Notes under the pieces: generated by a model
The model's input: the letters and a program-made list of their open reading frames with translations, nothing else
Told to the model about the DNA's origin: nothing
Databases searched by the model: none
Translations under genes and position numbers: made by a program
From: Nicotiana tabacum
Lineage: Eukaryota > Streptophyta > Magnoliopsida > Solanales > Solanaceae
Direction: 5' to 3'
NCBI RefSeq assembly: GCF_000715075.1
Contig: NC_134087.1
Coordinates: 188,635,276-188,699,275, forward strand
DNA length: 64,000 nucleotides
Shown here: positions 23,356 through 35,350 of the stretch, piece by piece
How positions within the stretch are numbered: the stretch's first letter is position 1
How the letters are laid out: every line of letters begins with the position of its first letter

Positions 23356-24809
23356 GAGGATCTCTTAGTACCCTCAATACATGTTAGGGATCTCTTGGTA
23401 TCACTAGTATTTCTTGGTATCCTCAATATATGCTAGGGATCTCTTGGTATCGCGAGGATCTCTTAGTATCCACAATATACGTGCAAGGGATCTATCGGTA
23501 TACCACACCTTAACTCAAATCATCAATATGTACAGGGGATCTCCCGGGATGCCGTCCCGTAGTCCCAAAGTAAAACACACAGCAACAACACAAGGAATAC
23601 TCAATTAAGCTAAATTTCGTACCAAGTAGAATAGGTAATTCTAACCTAACATGCTTCACATAATACAATTATGGTAGTTTAAACAATAAAGCAATTAAGT
23701 AAATTAAACATGCTTTTCTAAGATAACAGCAGATTTAAATTTCAAGTAGAGTAAGCAAGAAAGGAAAACACAATTTAAGCTACTTAAGTGAAAACAGAAT
23801 TTTTCAATAATTAGCACAAGTACGCACTCGTCACATCACGTAAGGCATTTCAATTAACACAATACCAAATCCTAAGGAGAATATCCTCCACACAAGGTTA
23901 GGCACGCCACTTACCTCGAACTGGCTCAAAAGTCAACCCAAAACCACGCTCTTGCCACGAGTACTCGACTCCAAATGACCAGAATCTCCAAGTGATTCCC
24001 CTTTGGTTTCCTCAAAAATCACCCCCAAAAGCTTCAATCCCGTTCAAAAATGGTGGAAAAAATGAAGAAGGGTCGCGGATGTGCTATTTAAATACTGCCC
24101 AGATATTCCTTCCTCGCGAACGTGGAAGGTCCCTCACGTTCGCGAAGCAAAAAGTCGCATGGGTCTAGATTCGTTCATCACGAACGCGATACATGGGATG
24201 CGAACGCGATGCACAGCCTCTTCCACCTACGCGAACGCGGGAACACCATCACGAATGCATGGGTATGAAACCTCCCAGCTTTGTGAACGCAGGAGACTCT
24301 TCGCGAACGCGAAGCACAAAAACTCCCCCAGCCCCAGCTCCTCTTCGCGAACGCGATACCCTACTCGCGAATGCGAAGAAGGAAACCAGAATTGGACTAC
24401 TGCAATTTTAACAAGTCCCAAAATGCCCCCTTGAGCATCCGAAACACACTCGAGGCCCCGAGATCTCAGCCAAACATGCCAACCAATCCTAAAACATCAT
24501 TCAAACTTGTTCCAATCTGCGGAACGCTCAAAATAATATCAAAACATCAATTTAGCATCGGATTCAAGCCTAAGAACTTCTAAACTCTCAAAATATGCTT
24601 TCGATCAAAAAGTCTATCAAACCTCGTCCGAATGACCTAATATTTTCCACACATGTCTCATTCAATACTACGGAGCTACTCCTACTTCCAGAATTCCATT
24701 CCAACCCTCAGATCAAAATCTCACTATCGAACTGGAAACTTCAAAAATTCAACTATTGGCATTTCAAGCCTAAATTAGTTACGGACCTCCAAAACACCAT
24801 TAGAACACG
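23356..24809 (-). repeat. Direct LTR-internal duplication, copy 2
   Basis: It follows copy 1 without a spacer; the junction reads GAACACG then AGGATCTCTTAG. The period is about 1,453-1,466 bp because of small indels. The remaining LTR (24810-25062) is single copy. Confidence 0.85.
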
Positions 24810-25062
24810 CTCCTAAACATGAAATTACCCAACAAATCTAACAGAACCATCAGAATTCCATTCTGAGGCCGTCTTCGCACTGTTTTGACTACGGTCAAAT
24901 TTCCAAAACTTATGCTCTCATTTTGGGACTAAGTGTCCCAAAACTCTCCGAAACTTCTAATAATTCCTCCCGGCAACTCACAATAGCAGAAACAAACACG
25001 GGAAAAGTAGTTAATAAGGTATCGGGGCATAAATTCTTAAAACAACCGGCTGGGTCGTTACA

Positions 25063-26710
25063 CCAAATGGTGTTGAATTTTGATAAATTTGGTATGGTTA
25101 GACTCGTGAGTGAATGAGCTTTCGTGTTTTGTGACTTTTATCGGATTTCAAGGCGTGATCTCGGGGCTGGGTTATGCCAATTTTGGATTTTTGGCTCTAA
25201 TTTAGTAATTTTCTTGTGGAATTGATCCGTTTAGCCTATATTAATTATATTGTACTGCTTGTGGCTAGATTAAGAATATTTGGAGGCCGACTCGCGAGGC
25301 AAAGACATTTTGGAGTAAAATATTGCTCGGATTGAGGTAAGTTACAGTTTTAAATCTGGCCCTGAGGGTATGAAATCTCGGATGTTGTGTTATGTGACTA
25401 CTTTTAAGGTGACACACATGTTAGGTGACGGGCGTTTGGGCGTGCACTATGGGGATTGTGACTTGGTCCGTTTTGTGGAACTGTAAACTTGAATAACTTG
25501 TTATTAGCTATATGTTCTCTCGGTGTTATAGAAATTTGACTGAAACCCATGTTAGAAATCATGCTTAGGCTATATAATGTCATGGTTGGGACCCACAAAG
25601 GTTATGTACTTGTTGAATTAGCTGCTATGTGTTGTCTTGTACTCAGTCATGGCTTCACTTGTTTATTGTACCTCCATCTCTTTTTGTTCCTTGTTGATAC
25701 CTCTTATTATCTATGTTTGGGCTGATTTATATGATTTATGAGAGCCCGAGAGACTGGAGAGGTTAGTGACTGAGATAGGGCTTGAGTGCCGAGCTGTGAG
25801 CTATGCATGTAAATGGATCGGATTGCACTCTGCAACGAGCCATATATATATATAAGAGGATTGGGTTGCGCGCCGCAACGAACCTTATGTCTATTTATAT
25901 ATTTACGGATCAGGCTACACGCCGCAGCAATATAGCGCTTAGGCTGAAAGAGCCCTTCCAAAGTTTGTATACCCCCAGTGAGCACAGGTACCTATTGAGT
26001 GGGAGTACTGAGGGCTGACATCCGAGTGACTAAGCTGTTGAGAGGAGTTGAGTGATTGTCACCTTGAGAGGTTGTACTTGCTTTCATTTGTTGTTGCACT
26101 TAATTGCTATCTGACATTGTTGTGAAAATTCTGAAAGATTTTGTATCAGGTTTACTTGAACTTGAAACATTGCTATCTGACATTTGTTTTGAAAGCATGT
26201 CTATTCTTAGCTGAAATTACTGAAAATGAACTATAACTATGTAGCTCGTCACTATCTTCAGTTTCTTATTTATTATTGTTACTTACTGAGTTGGATGTAT
26301 TCACGTTACTCCAAGCACTTCGTGTGCAGATCCAAGTATTTTCGAACATGGAGGACGTTGATCTCGTGCATGGTTGAGTATCACAGACTTACGAGGTAGC
26401 TGCCGGCGTCCACAGTCATTGTATCTCCTTCATTGCTATTTTTTCTTTCCTGTATTGAAATTTTGACATTGATTGTTGTAGACTCTGATTTTATATAGGT
26501 TTTTTAGATGCTCTTGACTTAGTGACACCCCGATGTCAGGCTATTTTTCCGCACTTATGTTTTGGGTTTATCCCGTTCTTATGGCAAACTTCGGTTATTT
26601 TAAATGTCTTAAACCATTTCTATTAAATGTTGAAAGTCTTTTGGAAATATCGGCTTACCTTGTACCACGATAGGAGCCATCACGACGGGTTAGGTTTTCG
26701 GATTGCAACA
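25063..26710 (+). repeat. Solo LTR, right part (plus orientation)
   Basis: It continues the LTR begun at 14065. It holds the GGATCGGATTGCACTCTGCAACG / GGGTTGCGCGCCGCAACG / GGCTACACGCCGCAGC repeat block (25815-25935, the reverse orientation of that in the LTR at 32894). It ends with GATGTCAGGC..., CGATAGGAGCCATCACGACGGGTT and a degraded terminus at 26710. Confidence 0.7.
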
Positions 26711-26719
26711 TAGTCCTTA

Positions 26720-29518
26720 TGTAGGTTTCACAATTCAAAAAGCCCGTTACAGGCAATAATGGCGCCCAACATTACCGTTAGGCAAGCTAACAGTGAACTG
26801 TCACATTAATTGTACATTTTATTACTTTCGAAATCATAAATTTTATTAAGTAAGGAAATTTACACTTTTAAATGTATAGGAACGTACATAATTAGTAGTC
26901 CATAAAAAATTGAAAGGCGATAATAATATACAAATCTGTAAGCATCAACTAGCATATCCCAAAACCCGGTGTCACAAGTGCATCGACATTTACTATGGAG
27001 TACAATAATAATACAACATCTGTCTGAAATGTAAATAAGACATGATAAATTAAATAGAACGATTGGTACTCTGTGGGCTGCGATGCGTAGCCTGGAATGC
27101 AGCTCACCATAAAGTCTCCTCAACAGCTGCGCCTATGCACCAATATGACCACCAAATGAACCTGTCAGATCCTGCAAATATAGTGCAGAAGTACAGCATG
27201 AGTACGTAAATCAATGCATACCCAGTAAGCATCTAGCCTAACCCTAGAGAAGTAGTAACGAGGGGTTGACATCGACACTTACTAGCGGTCCAATAAATTA
27301 GTGTGACAAATCATAAACAGATAAGAAGCACAACAATAATAGTGAGGTAAATCTGTAACTAACATAATCTTCCAAAATTTCTTTTAACGATAAAAATTTC
27401 TCGTATTTTATCTTAAAGCTCAGAAATATCAAGTGCCAATATCAAATGGATACGAGATGCCATATACAATGCTAGGCATCAGTGTAAGGAGATCTCTTGA
27501 ATACTAGGACTGCTAGTGATATAACATACGATTATTCCAAGGTCATACGGGCCGATCAAGAATAATGTGTAAACTGTCGAGGATCGACCAGTACGAACCA
27601 TAAATGCATCTATTATACTGTTTAGGCGTTAGAACTGCTCCATAAGAAAGGAAGGAACTTATCAAATTACGAGTCATGCTCTTACAATACAGGTACAGGA
27701 GCATAAAGTGAATATAACTTTTACCGTTCTCAAATAATTTGCTAACAAATCAAGGTGATATATATATCAATTTCAATTATAAATTCGATTAATTAAGCCA
27801 GCTGGATGAGTTCAAATAATTCAAATATTACATGATAAAGTCCTAAGTCTGCCCAGACATAAACATGGTTTAGCTACGTATGGACTCTCGTCACCTCGTG
27901 CGTACGTAGCACTCATAACTAGTAGTACATAACAATTGCATTACCAAGGGGTAGTTTCCCCCTCACATGGTTTGACAGAAAACTTACCTCGCTCTGAAGA
28001 TTCATAACCGACTCCAATGACTTTTTAACTCCTCGGCTCAAAGTGAACGATCTGAAACTAGTCAAACAATGTACAAATTAATCAAAATATACTCCAATGC
28101 GTATAATTTAATAATTTATAATAACCTTCAACTCCACTTGAAAAGTCAACAAAGTCAACCCTCGGGCCCACATGCCGGGATTCCGAAAATTTTCGAAGAT
28201 AAACATTACCCATGGCACCACGAACTCAAATATATAACTTGTTCCTAATTCTATTCCCAAAATCTTGGTCAAAATTCGAAAATACCAATTCTAGGTTTTT
28301 CTTCAAAATCACACAGTTTCCACTAATTTTCATGTTCAAATCCATGTATAATTCATGTATTTAACTCACGATGTGAAGAAATCACTTGCCTTGTGGAGGA
28401 TGATGATAAATCTCCCTCACAAATAGCCCCAAGCTCGGCTCCAATGGAATATTTAAGGTAAAATACAACCAAACCCGTCTTTGCTTACTTATACACTGCC
28501 CAGACAATCTTCATCGCGAATGCGATACTGTCCACCCGTTCGCAAAGCGCAACAAACTCAGGTCCAGAATTTCTTCTTTGCAAACGTGGCAAGTCCCTTG
28601 CGTTCACGAAGCACAACTTGCTTCAGCTCCCCAATTCCTCTACGAATACGAGACAGGGCCCGCGAACGCGAAACTTTACTAGCCTGCCCTTCGCGAACAC
28701 GGAGGCAAATTCCACGACCACGCCAACTTCTCTTATGAGAACGCGACGTGGCTATCGCGAATGCGGAATAAAACTGCCTAACACATCGCGAATGCGACTT
28801 ACCCATCTCGAACGTGTTAAACAAAGAGGCCAAGTCCAAATTCCTTCTTCGCAAACGTGTGAGACCCTTCATGTTCGCGAAGAACAAAACCAATACCAGC
28901 AGATCAGCAATTGCAACTCAGCCAAATTTGGTCCAAGGCCACCCCAAAACACACCCGAGGCCCCCAGGACCCCGTCCAGTCACACAAACCGTCCCAAAAC
29001 ATGACATAAACTTGTTCAAGGTCTCAAATTACATCAAACAACATCAAAACTATAAATCGACGATCAAAACCTTTTTTTAAACTTTCAAAATTTCTCCAAA
29101 CACGTCCAAATTATACTTAAATATTCTGGAGTGACATCAAACTACGAACCTATTCCAAGGCTCGAAATACCAAACGGACATCAATAACACCAAAGTCCAC
29201 TTCAAATCAAACTTAAGAAATTCTAAAATCTTCAAAACGCTAACTTTTCACAACAAGCGCCGAAATACTCTCGGGCCACCCGATACTCAACCCGAACACA
29301 CGTCCAATTCTGAGGTCGTTTACTCAAAAGTCAAACCTCTGTCAACTCTTCCAACTTAAAGCTTTCGAATTTAGAATTTTCCATCCAAATCAACCTCGAA
29401 CTTTTGAAATTCAATTCTAACCACAAGTACAAGTCATCATACATGAAGTAAAGCTGCTCAAGGCCACAACTCGTTGATCAACGCGCTCAAGCGCAAAATG
29501 ACCGATCGGGTCATTTTA
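26720..29518 (-). mobile_element. Old solo LTR of Tekay-type, degenerate ends
   Basis: The GGCGCCCAACATTACCGTTAGGCAAGC start block and the ATGACCGATCGGGTCATTTTA end block match LTR termini of this superfamily, in minus orientation. A CpG-rich array is at 28500-28880. No internal coding region is present. The right end interrupts the pseudogene at 29519. Terminal decay implies an older insertion than the neighbouring LTRs. Confidence 0.65.
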
Positions 29519-31376
29519 GTAGGCTTTCATAGTCTTAACAAATTTTATAATCTTGAAACCAAGTTTCACAACAATAATGATGGTCTCAAAATATATCAAT
29601 AATGTCGGTTCATAATGGCTATCGCAGTGCAAATAATTATACCATGATTAATTGTAAGGGGTGTTCTAGTGAAAATTATATTTCCATACAGATATACTTT
29701 GATTACAAAATTTCAAGCTGAACTTTTTAGAAAGGATTAGCCCTTTACCCTTCTCTGAATGGCATGGCATTGGGACAATTTTTGATTGGGGAAAAAGCAC
29801 ATGATGCTGGCAGATGTTGTTGATGATTTCACGAAATCTCTAGAGAGAAATCCTCCTAGCAATTAGAGTTTTTCCATACGAAAGAGAAATAGCTACTATG
29901 TTTTCCATTAGCAACATTCTTGCTTTGACATTATGTTGAAGTGAAGCATGTTTGCGAGTGATTTTCTTTCTCGAAGTGAATTGTTTAGGATAGTCTTGGA
30001 TTCCTATCCAGGTCAAGACTATGGTTACATCTTTACTCCGATCACTCAGCGGGATTCGTAGCAACTTTACAATTTTTATAGCATAGCTCGTTTATGTCGT
30101 AATCTTGATGTTGAGTAAAAGAGACAACATTTCTCCAGCAATTATTTATGTTGTTTCTGTAATTTTTTCACTTCTTTTGTGTATCTTCATATATTGCATT
30201 TCATCTTATCTGTCATTTTCATTACAATTTCTTTAAGAGGACTTATTGTTTTCTTAGATGGGCAGCATTAGTACTTCTTTGGGTTTTCATAACCTTGATG
30301 ATTGTTATATGATCTTGAAACCAAATCTTACAACAGTGACATTGGTTCAAAATTGATAAAACAACCAGAATTCTGGTTTACATTGGCCATTATAACGCCA
30401 ATAATTATTTCATTGTTAAAAGTGAGGCATGGACCGGTGAAGATCATATCTCTATCTGGCCATGTTTTAGTTATCAAGTTCGAGGATGGAATCAAAGCAA
30501 ATCTTTTGAGAAGGATCAGCCCTTCAGCCTTTTTAATGGCATGCTTTGGCATAATTTCGGATGAAAAAAATATCAAATAATTTTAATAGGTACGGCTAGT
30601 AATTTCACAAAATTTCTAGTGCCAAATCTTCTTAGCCACTTATGCATTCGACAAGTTTATTTCGTAAGATTGTCGTATTAAGTGAACATATACAATAAGG
30701 TTTTGGTGGTAGCTACTGGTTACATAATCTCTGTTTTTCTATCAATTCTTATGCAACCATGTTCTTTTGCATGTGCTTTCTTTGGCTGACGAATGGGGTT
30801 CAATAGAATTTTGGAAAATAAATTAATAAAAGAAATTGTGACTGGGCATTCAAAGGAAAAAGTGATTATACATGACATGTGTGCTTGGCCATCCTAATGT
30901 CTGAGAATTAAGTGTTGAGACATCCAAGAAATAGGAAATTGAAATGGTTATTATAAGCAGTAACACAGAAGGAAGTAGGGATATGGATGATACATGCAAG
31001 AAGTTAGGAATTTCCGCTAGTGGTCCTATATGAGATTCTTGAGTTCTTGAATTTCTTGTTACGTGTGTGTCATGTGCATCTTGTGTCAATAAATAAAAAG
31101 TTTTTCGAAAATATTTTAGCCTATATTGTTCATTTGTTATAATTGTACGAAACTCCTAATGACTCTTAATTTGTATTTTCTTCTATTTATAGTTGAAAAC
31201 TTCTCTCTTTAGTATGTAATCTTTGCCATAGATAGTACTCGTCCCGTTTCTTTTTAACTTGTATGTCATCTACAAAATCCTATTTACTTGTCCACTTTAG
31301 CTAGTCGGGTAGAATTAATAATTTTTTTACATTACCCTTCTCATTGAATAATTACTTGTTAATTGCGTGCTTTACA
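29519..31376 (+). pseudogene. Host gene fragment, membrane/reductase-like, repeat unit 1
   Basis: Broken plus-strand coding blocks are visible: a hydrophobic segment (near 30120-30300), ETKSYNSDIGSKLIKQPEFW, a TLAIITPIIISLLKVRHGPV membrane-like stretch, ISLSGHVLVIKFEDGIKANL, LLRRISPSAF, NKVLVVATGYI, VTGHSKEKVIIHD and KKLGIS-type ending near 31010-31050. Earlier, at 29620-29880, a more decayed copy reads EWHGIGTIFDWG, VVDDFTKSLERNPPSN. From memory this resembles the membrane-anchored FAD/NAD reductase-like C-terminus of plant proteins annotated as adenylate-forming reductase-like; this naming is uncertain. Stops and frameshifts are frequent. Confidence 0.5.
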
Positions 31377-32893
31377 TTAAAAATTTTGAGGTTAAAATTG
31401 AAGCTGAAATTTTTAGGAAGGATTAGCCTTTCACCCTTCTCTGAATAGCATGGCATTGGGATAATTTTGGATGGAGAAAAATCATATGGTGTTGGTCACA
31501 TGTTGATAATTTTACGAAATCTCTAGTGGCAAATCCTCCTAGAAATTGGAGTTTTTCAATACGCAAGAGAAAAAGCTATTATATTTTTTATTAGCAATAT
31601 TCTTGCTCTGATATCGAAGTAAACCCTGTCTATGAGTGTTTTTATTTCCCACAATAAATTGTTTAGGATGATCTTGGGTTCCTATCCAATCAAGAATGTG
31701 GTTACATCCTTACTTCAATCACTTAGTGGGATTCATAACAACTTTTTAATTTCTATAGTATAGCTCCTTTATGCTTTAATTTTGACGCTGAGTGAAATAG
31801 ACAACACGTCTCCAGCAATTATTTGTGTTGCTCCGATTATTCTTTCACTTCTCTGCATGTTCTGGTATGCTGCATTATATTTCATTCGTCATTTTCATTA
31901 CAGATTCTTAAAGAGGACTCATTGTTTTCTTGGATGGGCAGCATTAGTGCTTCTTTGGGTTTTCATAACCTTAGTGATTGGTATATTATCCTGAAACCGA
32001 ATCTTACAACAATGATATTGGTTCAAAATTAATAGAACAACAAGAATTTTGATTTATATTGTCCATTACAATGCCAATAATCATTCATGGTTAACAATGA
32101 GGAATGGTCCAATGAAAATCACATCTCTATCTGGCCAAGCTTTAATTATCAAGTTTGAGCGAGGAGAATAAACCTTTCACCCTTCTTTGAATAGAATGCT
32201 CTTGGCATAATTTCAGGTGAAAACAATATCACATGATGCTAATAGGTGATGTTAGTAATTTCTAAAATCCCTGGTGGTAAATCCTCTTAGTCAATTATGT
32301 GTTCGGCAAGTTCATTTCGCAGGGTTGCCGTATTTAGTGAACATATACACCAAGGTTTTGGTGGTAGCTACCAGTTACATGAACTCTATTTTTCTATCAG
32401 TTTTTTGCATTAATGTTCCTTTGATATGTGCTTTTTTTGGCGGACAAATGGGGTTAAATAAAATTTAAGAAAAGAAATAAAAGAAATTATGACTGGGCAA
32501 CCAAAGGAGTAAGTGATTATACAAGACATGTGTGCTTAGCTATCCAAATATCTCAGAATTGAGTCTTGAGACGCCCAAGAAATGGGGAGTTGAAGTGGTT
32601 ATTATTAGCAATAACACATAAGGGAGTAGGGATGTGGTTGATACATGTAAAAATTCTGAAATTTTTGCTTGTAGTCCTATATGAGTTTCTTGAACACGTG
32701 TGTATCACGTGCATCTTGTTTTATAAAAGTCGAAACTCTTAAAGACTCATAATTTGTATTTTCTTCTATTTATAGCTGAAAACTTCTCTCTTTAGTATGT
32801 AACCTTTGCAATAGATGCTACTCTTCCTGTTTCTTTTTCACTTGTACTCCATATACTTAAAAAAAACGTTGTTTACTCGTCCACTTTAGCTAG
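31377..32893 (+). pseudogene. Host gene fragment, repeat unit 2
   Basis: This is a diverged direct copy of unit 1. A 70-codon frame at 31782-31994 has hydrophobic segments (ICVAPIILSLLCMFWYAAL; FLGWAALVLLWVFITLVIG). Another at 32274-32468 reads LCVRQVHFAGLPYLVNIYTK followed by VLVVAT, the kind of motif seen before a nucleotide-binding loop in flavoprotein reductases, but the glycine loop itself is lost. The copy is interrupted at 32893 by a solo LTR and resumes at 40581. Confidence 0.5.
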
Positions 32894-35350
32894 TGTCACG
32901 ACCCCAAATACCGGTCGTGATGGAGCCTATCACAGTACTAGGCAAGCTGACAACCCCTATTCCACAACTGATTTATCAACAGCATTAAACCATTTCTCTA
33001 ACCTTTGTTTTCGAAACAGAATCCTTTATAAGCATGATAATAATAGAAGTATGCGGAAAACTAAATGACAAATACGACACAGCCCCAAACAATCCGGTGT
33101 CACGAGTCTAGAGCCTCTAATACATATCAGAATATCTAATACATCAAGTCTAGGAATGCGGAAAAATAAAAGATAAAAGGGAAAAATCAGGGCTGCGGAT
33201 GTCATGCAACTACCTCGAACCTCCCGGCAAGTACTGGATAATAGCAAAAGCTCTCACTCCACCCCTCGAGCACCTGGATTTGCACACAAGGTGCAGTGAG
33301 TAACGCGACTACGTCAACTCAGTAAGTAACTAAAGTAAATATAGTCTGAAGATAGTGACGAGCAGTTAAAACATAATATCTGAAAATATCAACAGGGTAA
33401 TAGCTCAGCTTTGTAATTTAAAACCAGTTTCGGCACGAAAATATTCACTTCCAGCTAAAAGTTTGGAATCATATAATTAGCACTATTTTCCAAAAAAGGC
33501 TATATTTGAAAGAAGAGTGAAGTAGTGAAAACAACATGACAAGGCCTCTCGGGCAAGGAATCACTCAAATATGGCCCTTCGGGCAACCTCTCGGTCACTC
33601 GGGACTCATCTCTCATCACTTAGTACTCATTATCAACACTTAACTCATATATCTCTCATAATAACAGAAATCAGAATAACTTCTGCGGCGTGCAGCCCGA
33701 TCCATATAGATAGTCGACATCGCTCACTAGGGGTGTGCAGACTCCGGAAGGGCTCCTACAGCCCAAGCGCTATATTGCTGCGGTGTGCAACCCGATCCAA
33801 TATATATATCGCTGCGGCGTGCAGCCCGATCCATATAAGTATTGCTGTGGTATGCAGCCCGATCCATATATATATTTATATATAATATCTTCGCCGTTGG
33901 GTTCTCAACCCCTCTCAGTCATTTACCTCACAACCTTTCGGGCACAATAATAGAAGGTAGGGATCTCAGTCCACAAAATCCTCTCATTTGGGAATAGAAT
34001 GATAAAACCAGCTCAAATCTTTTAAAACAGATAAAGATATAACTGAGGATATGATTTTTTTAACAACTAAAGTGAGGAAAATCAGTCGAAATGCCCCTAA
34101 GGGTTCTACAGGTCGGCACAAGGCCCCAAACATGGCATACAACCCAAATCACAATATAAGTGACTGAAACATAGAATAATATAGATTTCCAAATCAATTA
34201 CGCGGCTTAATAGTCGCTATGGGACGGACCAAGTCACAATCCCTACCGGTGCATGCCCACACGCTCGTCACCTAACATGTGTGTCACCGCATTTATCAAA
34301 TCAAGTCAAATACCGGGGTTTTGTACACTCAGTTCTAGATTTACAATGGTTACTTACCTCAAACTGGTAGAAATACTACTCCGCGATACCTTTGCCTCTC
34401 GAATCGGCCTCCACTCATGTCGAATCTAGCCAAAATCAGAACGAATATGTCACAATATGCTAAGGGAGCAAAGCCCAAACGAAAACAATCGAAAAATTTC
34501 AAAAATTCCGAAATTAGCAAAACCCGAGCCCCGGGGCCACTTCTCAAAACTCAAAAAATTTTACATCAACGGGTTTCTTATCCTCCCACGAGTTCATACA
34601 TATCAAAAGTTCTCAAATCCGACCTCAAATAGTCCCTCAAATCGCAATTCAAAAGTTCAAAATCCCAAACCCTAGTTCTTCCATTTTTAGCTTAGGTTCC
34701 ATGAATTTCTAGGTAAATTTCACAATAGAATCTCGTTTTAGGTTCTCAAATCTTACGTCCAATCAATTCTCCTTGAATACCTCTTTAATCACCTTCAAAA
34801 AGCTCCCAAAATGCTCAGCTTTAGAGGAAAAATGGCTCAAAATCGCGGATGAAATAACTTAAAAACTTTCTGCCCGGTTCTGACTTTCCTTCTTTGCGAA
34901 CGCGGTAAAACTCTCGCGTTCGCGATGCACAACTTATCTTGACCAGATTTTCCTTCTACGTGATCGCGACACAAGACTCGCGAACGCAATGCTTTGCCTA
35001 CGCGACCTTTCACGAACGCGACAACACACCTGCGAACGCGAAGCACAATTTCACTTTTAATCCCCTCACTCAAATCCTTCTATGCGAACGCGATAGTACC
35101 CCTCGCGAACGCGATGCACCAAGCTCACTCCCTTTCACGAACGTGTGGCCTGCCTCGCGAACGCGAAGGACAATTTCACACCTTCCTCCCGTTACTCTTC
35201 GCAAACGCGAGGACCCTTATGCGAACACGAAGAGATAAATTGCTGCAATTGCTGAGATCAATTTTCTGCAACTTTCAAAACTCAAAAGTGGTCTGATTGA
35301 CCACCCGAAACTCACCCGAGGACCCCGGGACCTCAACCAAAAGCACCAAC
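32894..35350 (-). mobile_element. Solo LTR, left part
   Basis: It begins TGTCACGACCC at 32894. The preceding 5 bases GCTAG match GTTAG after the right end at 40580, and the paralogous unit 1 keeps the empty site with a single GCTAG. The LTR lies on the minus strand. It contains a short tandem repeat at 33680-33875 and a CpG-rich array at 34880-35230. It is split at 35351 by an Ogre-like solo LTR. Confidence 0.85.
33680..33875. repeat. Minisatellite inside solo LTR
   Basis: Four copies of GC(G/T)GYGTGCARCCCGATCC followed by an ATATA-rich spacer. The last three are about 34 bp apart, the first about 93 bp upstream. The same block occurs in the other Tekay-type LTRs here (for example 25815-25935, reversed), so it is ancestral to the LTR. 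Confidence 0.75.

Larger units (their letters stand above)
15180..25062 (-). mobile_element. Del/Tekay-type chromovirus with both LTRs, degenerate
   Basis: The minus-strand order is 5' LTR (25062 to about 21505, internally duplicated and lacking its end), gag C-terminus, protease, RT, RNase H, integrase, chromodomain, polypurine tract, 3' LTR (17520-15180). The chromodomain-type C-terminus and RT motifs indicate a chromovirus of the Tekay/Del group. Many stops and frameshifts and an integrase active-site change show it is dead. It is inserted in an older solo LTR of the opposite orientation. Confidence 0.9.
21496..25062 (-). repeat. 5' LTR, end-deleted and internally duplicated
   Basis: The sequence is co-linear with the 3' LTR from about 15478 onward, starting at the shared word GGGAGTAGAAAGG, and ends GGCTGGGTCGTTACA at 25062. 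The first 300 bp of the 3' LTR (plus-strand view) plus the leader and 5' gag are missing. A direct duplication of about 1.46 kb lies inside it (separate entries). Confidence 0.85.

Noticed and set aside
15180..25075. 5-bp target duplication of the chromovirus
   Set aside because: Left flank TTTGG and right flank CCAAA do not match directly; no convincing duplication found.
25803..26018. Small plus ORF in solo LTR
   Set aside because: Covers the GCAACG minisatellite of the LTR, no coding signature.
14060..26715. Target duplication TAGCA/TAGTC around the plus-strand solo LTR
   Set aside because: Only three of five bases agree; reported only as weak.
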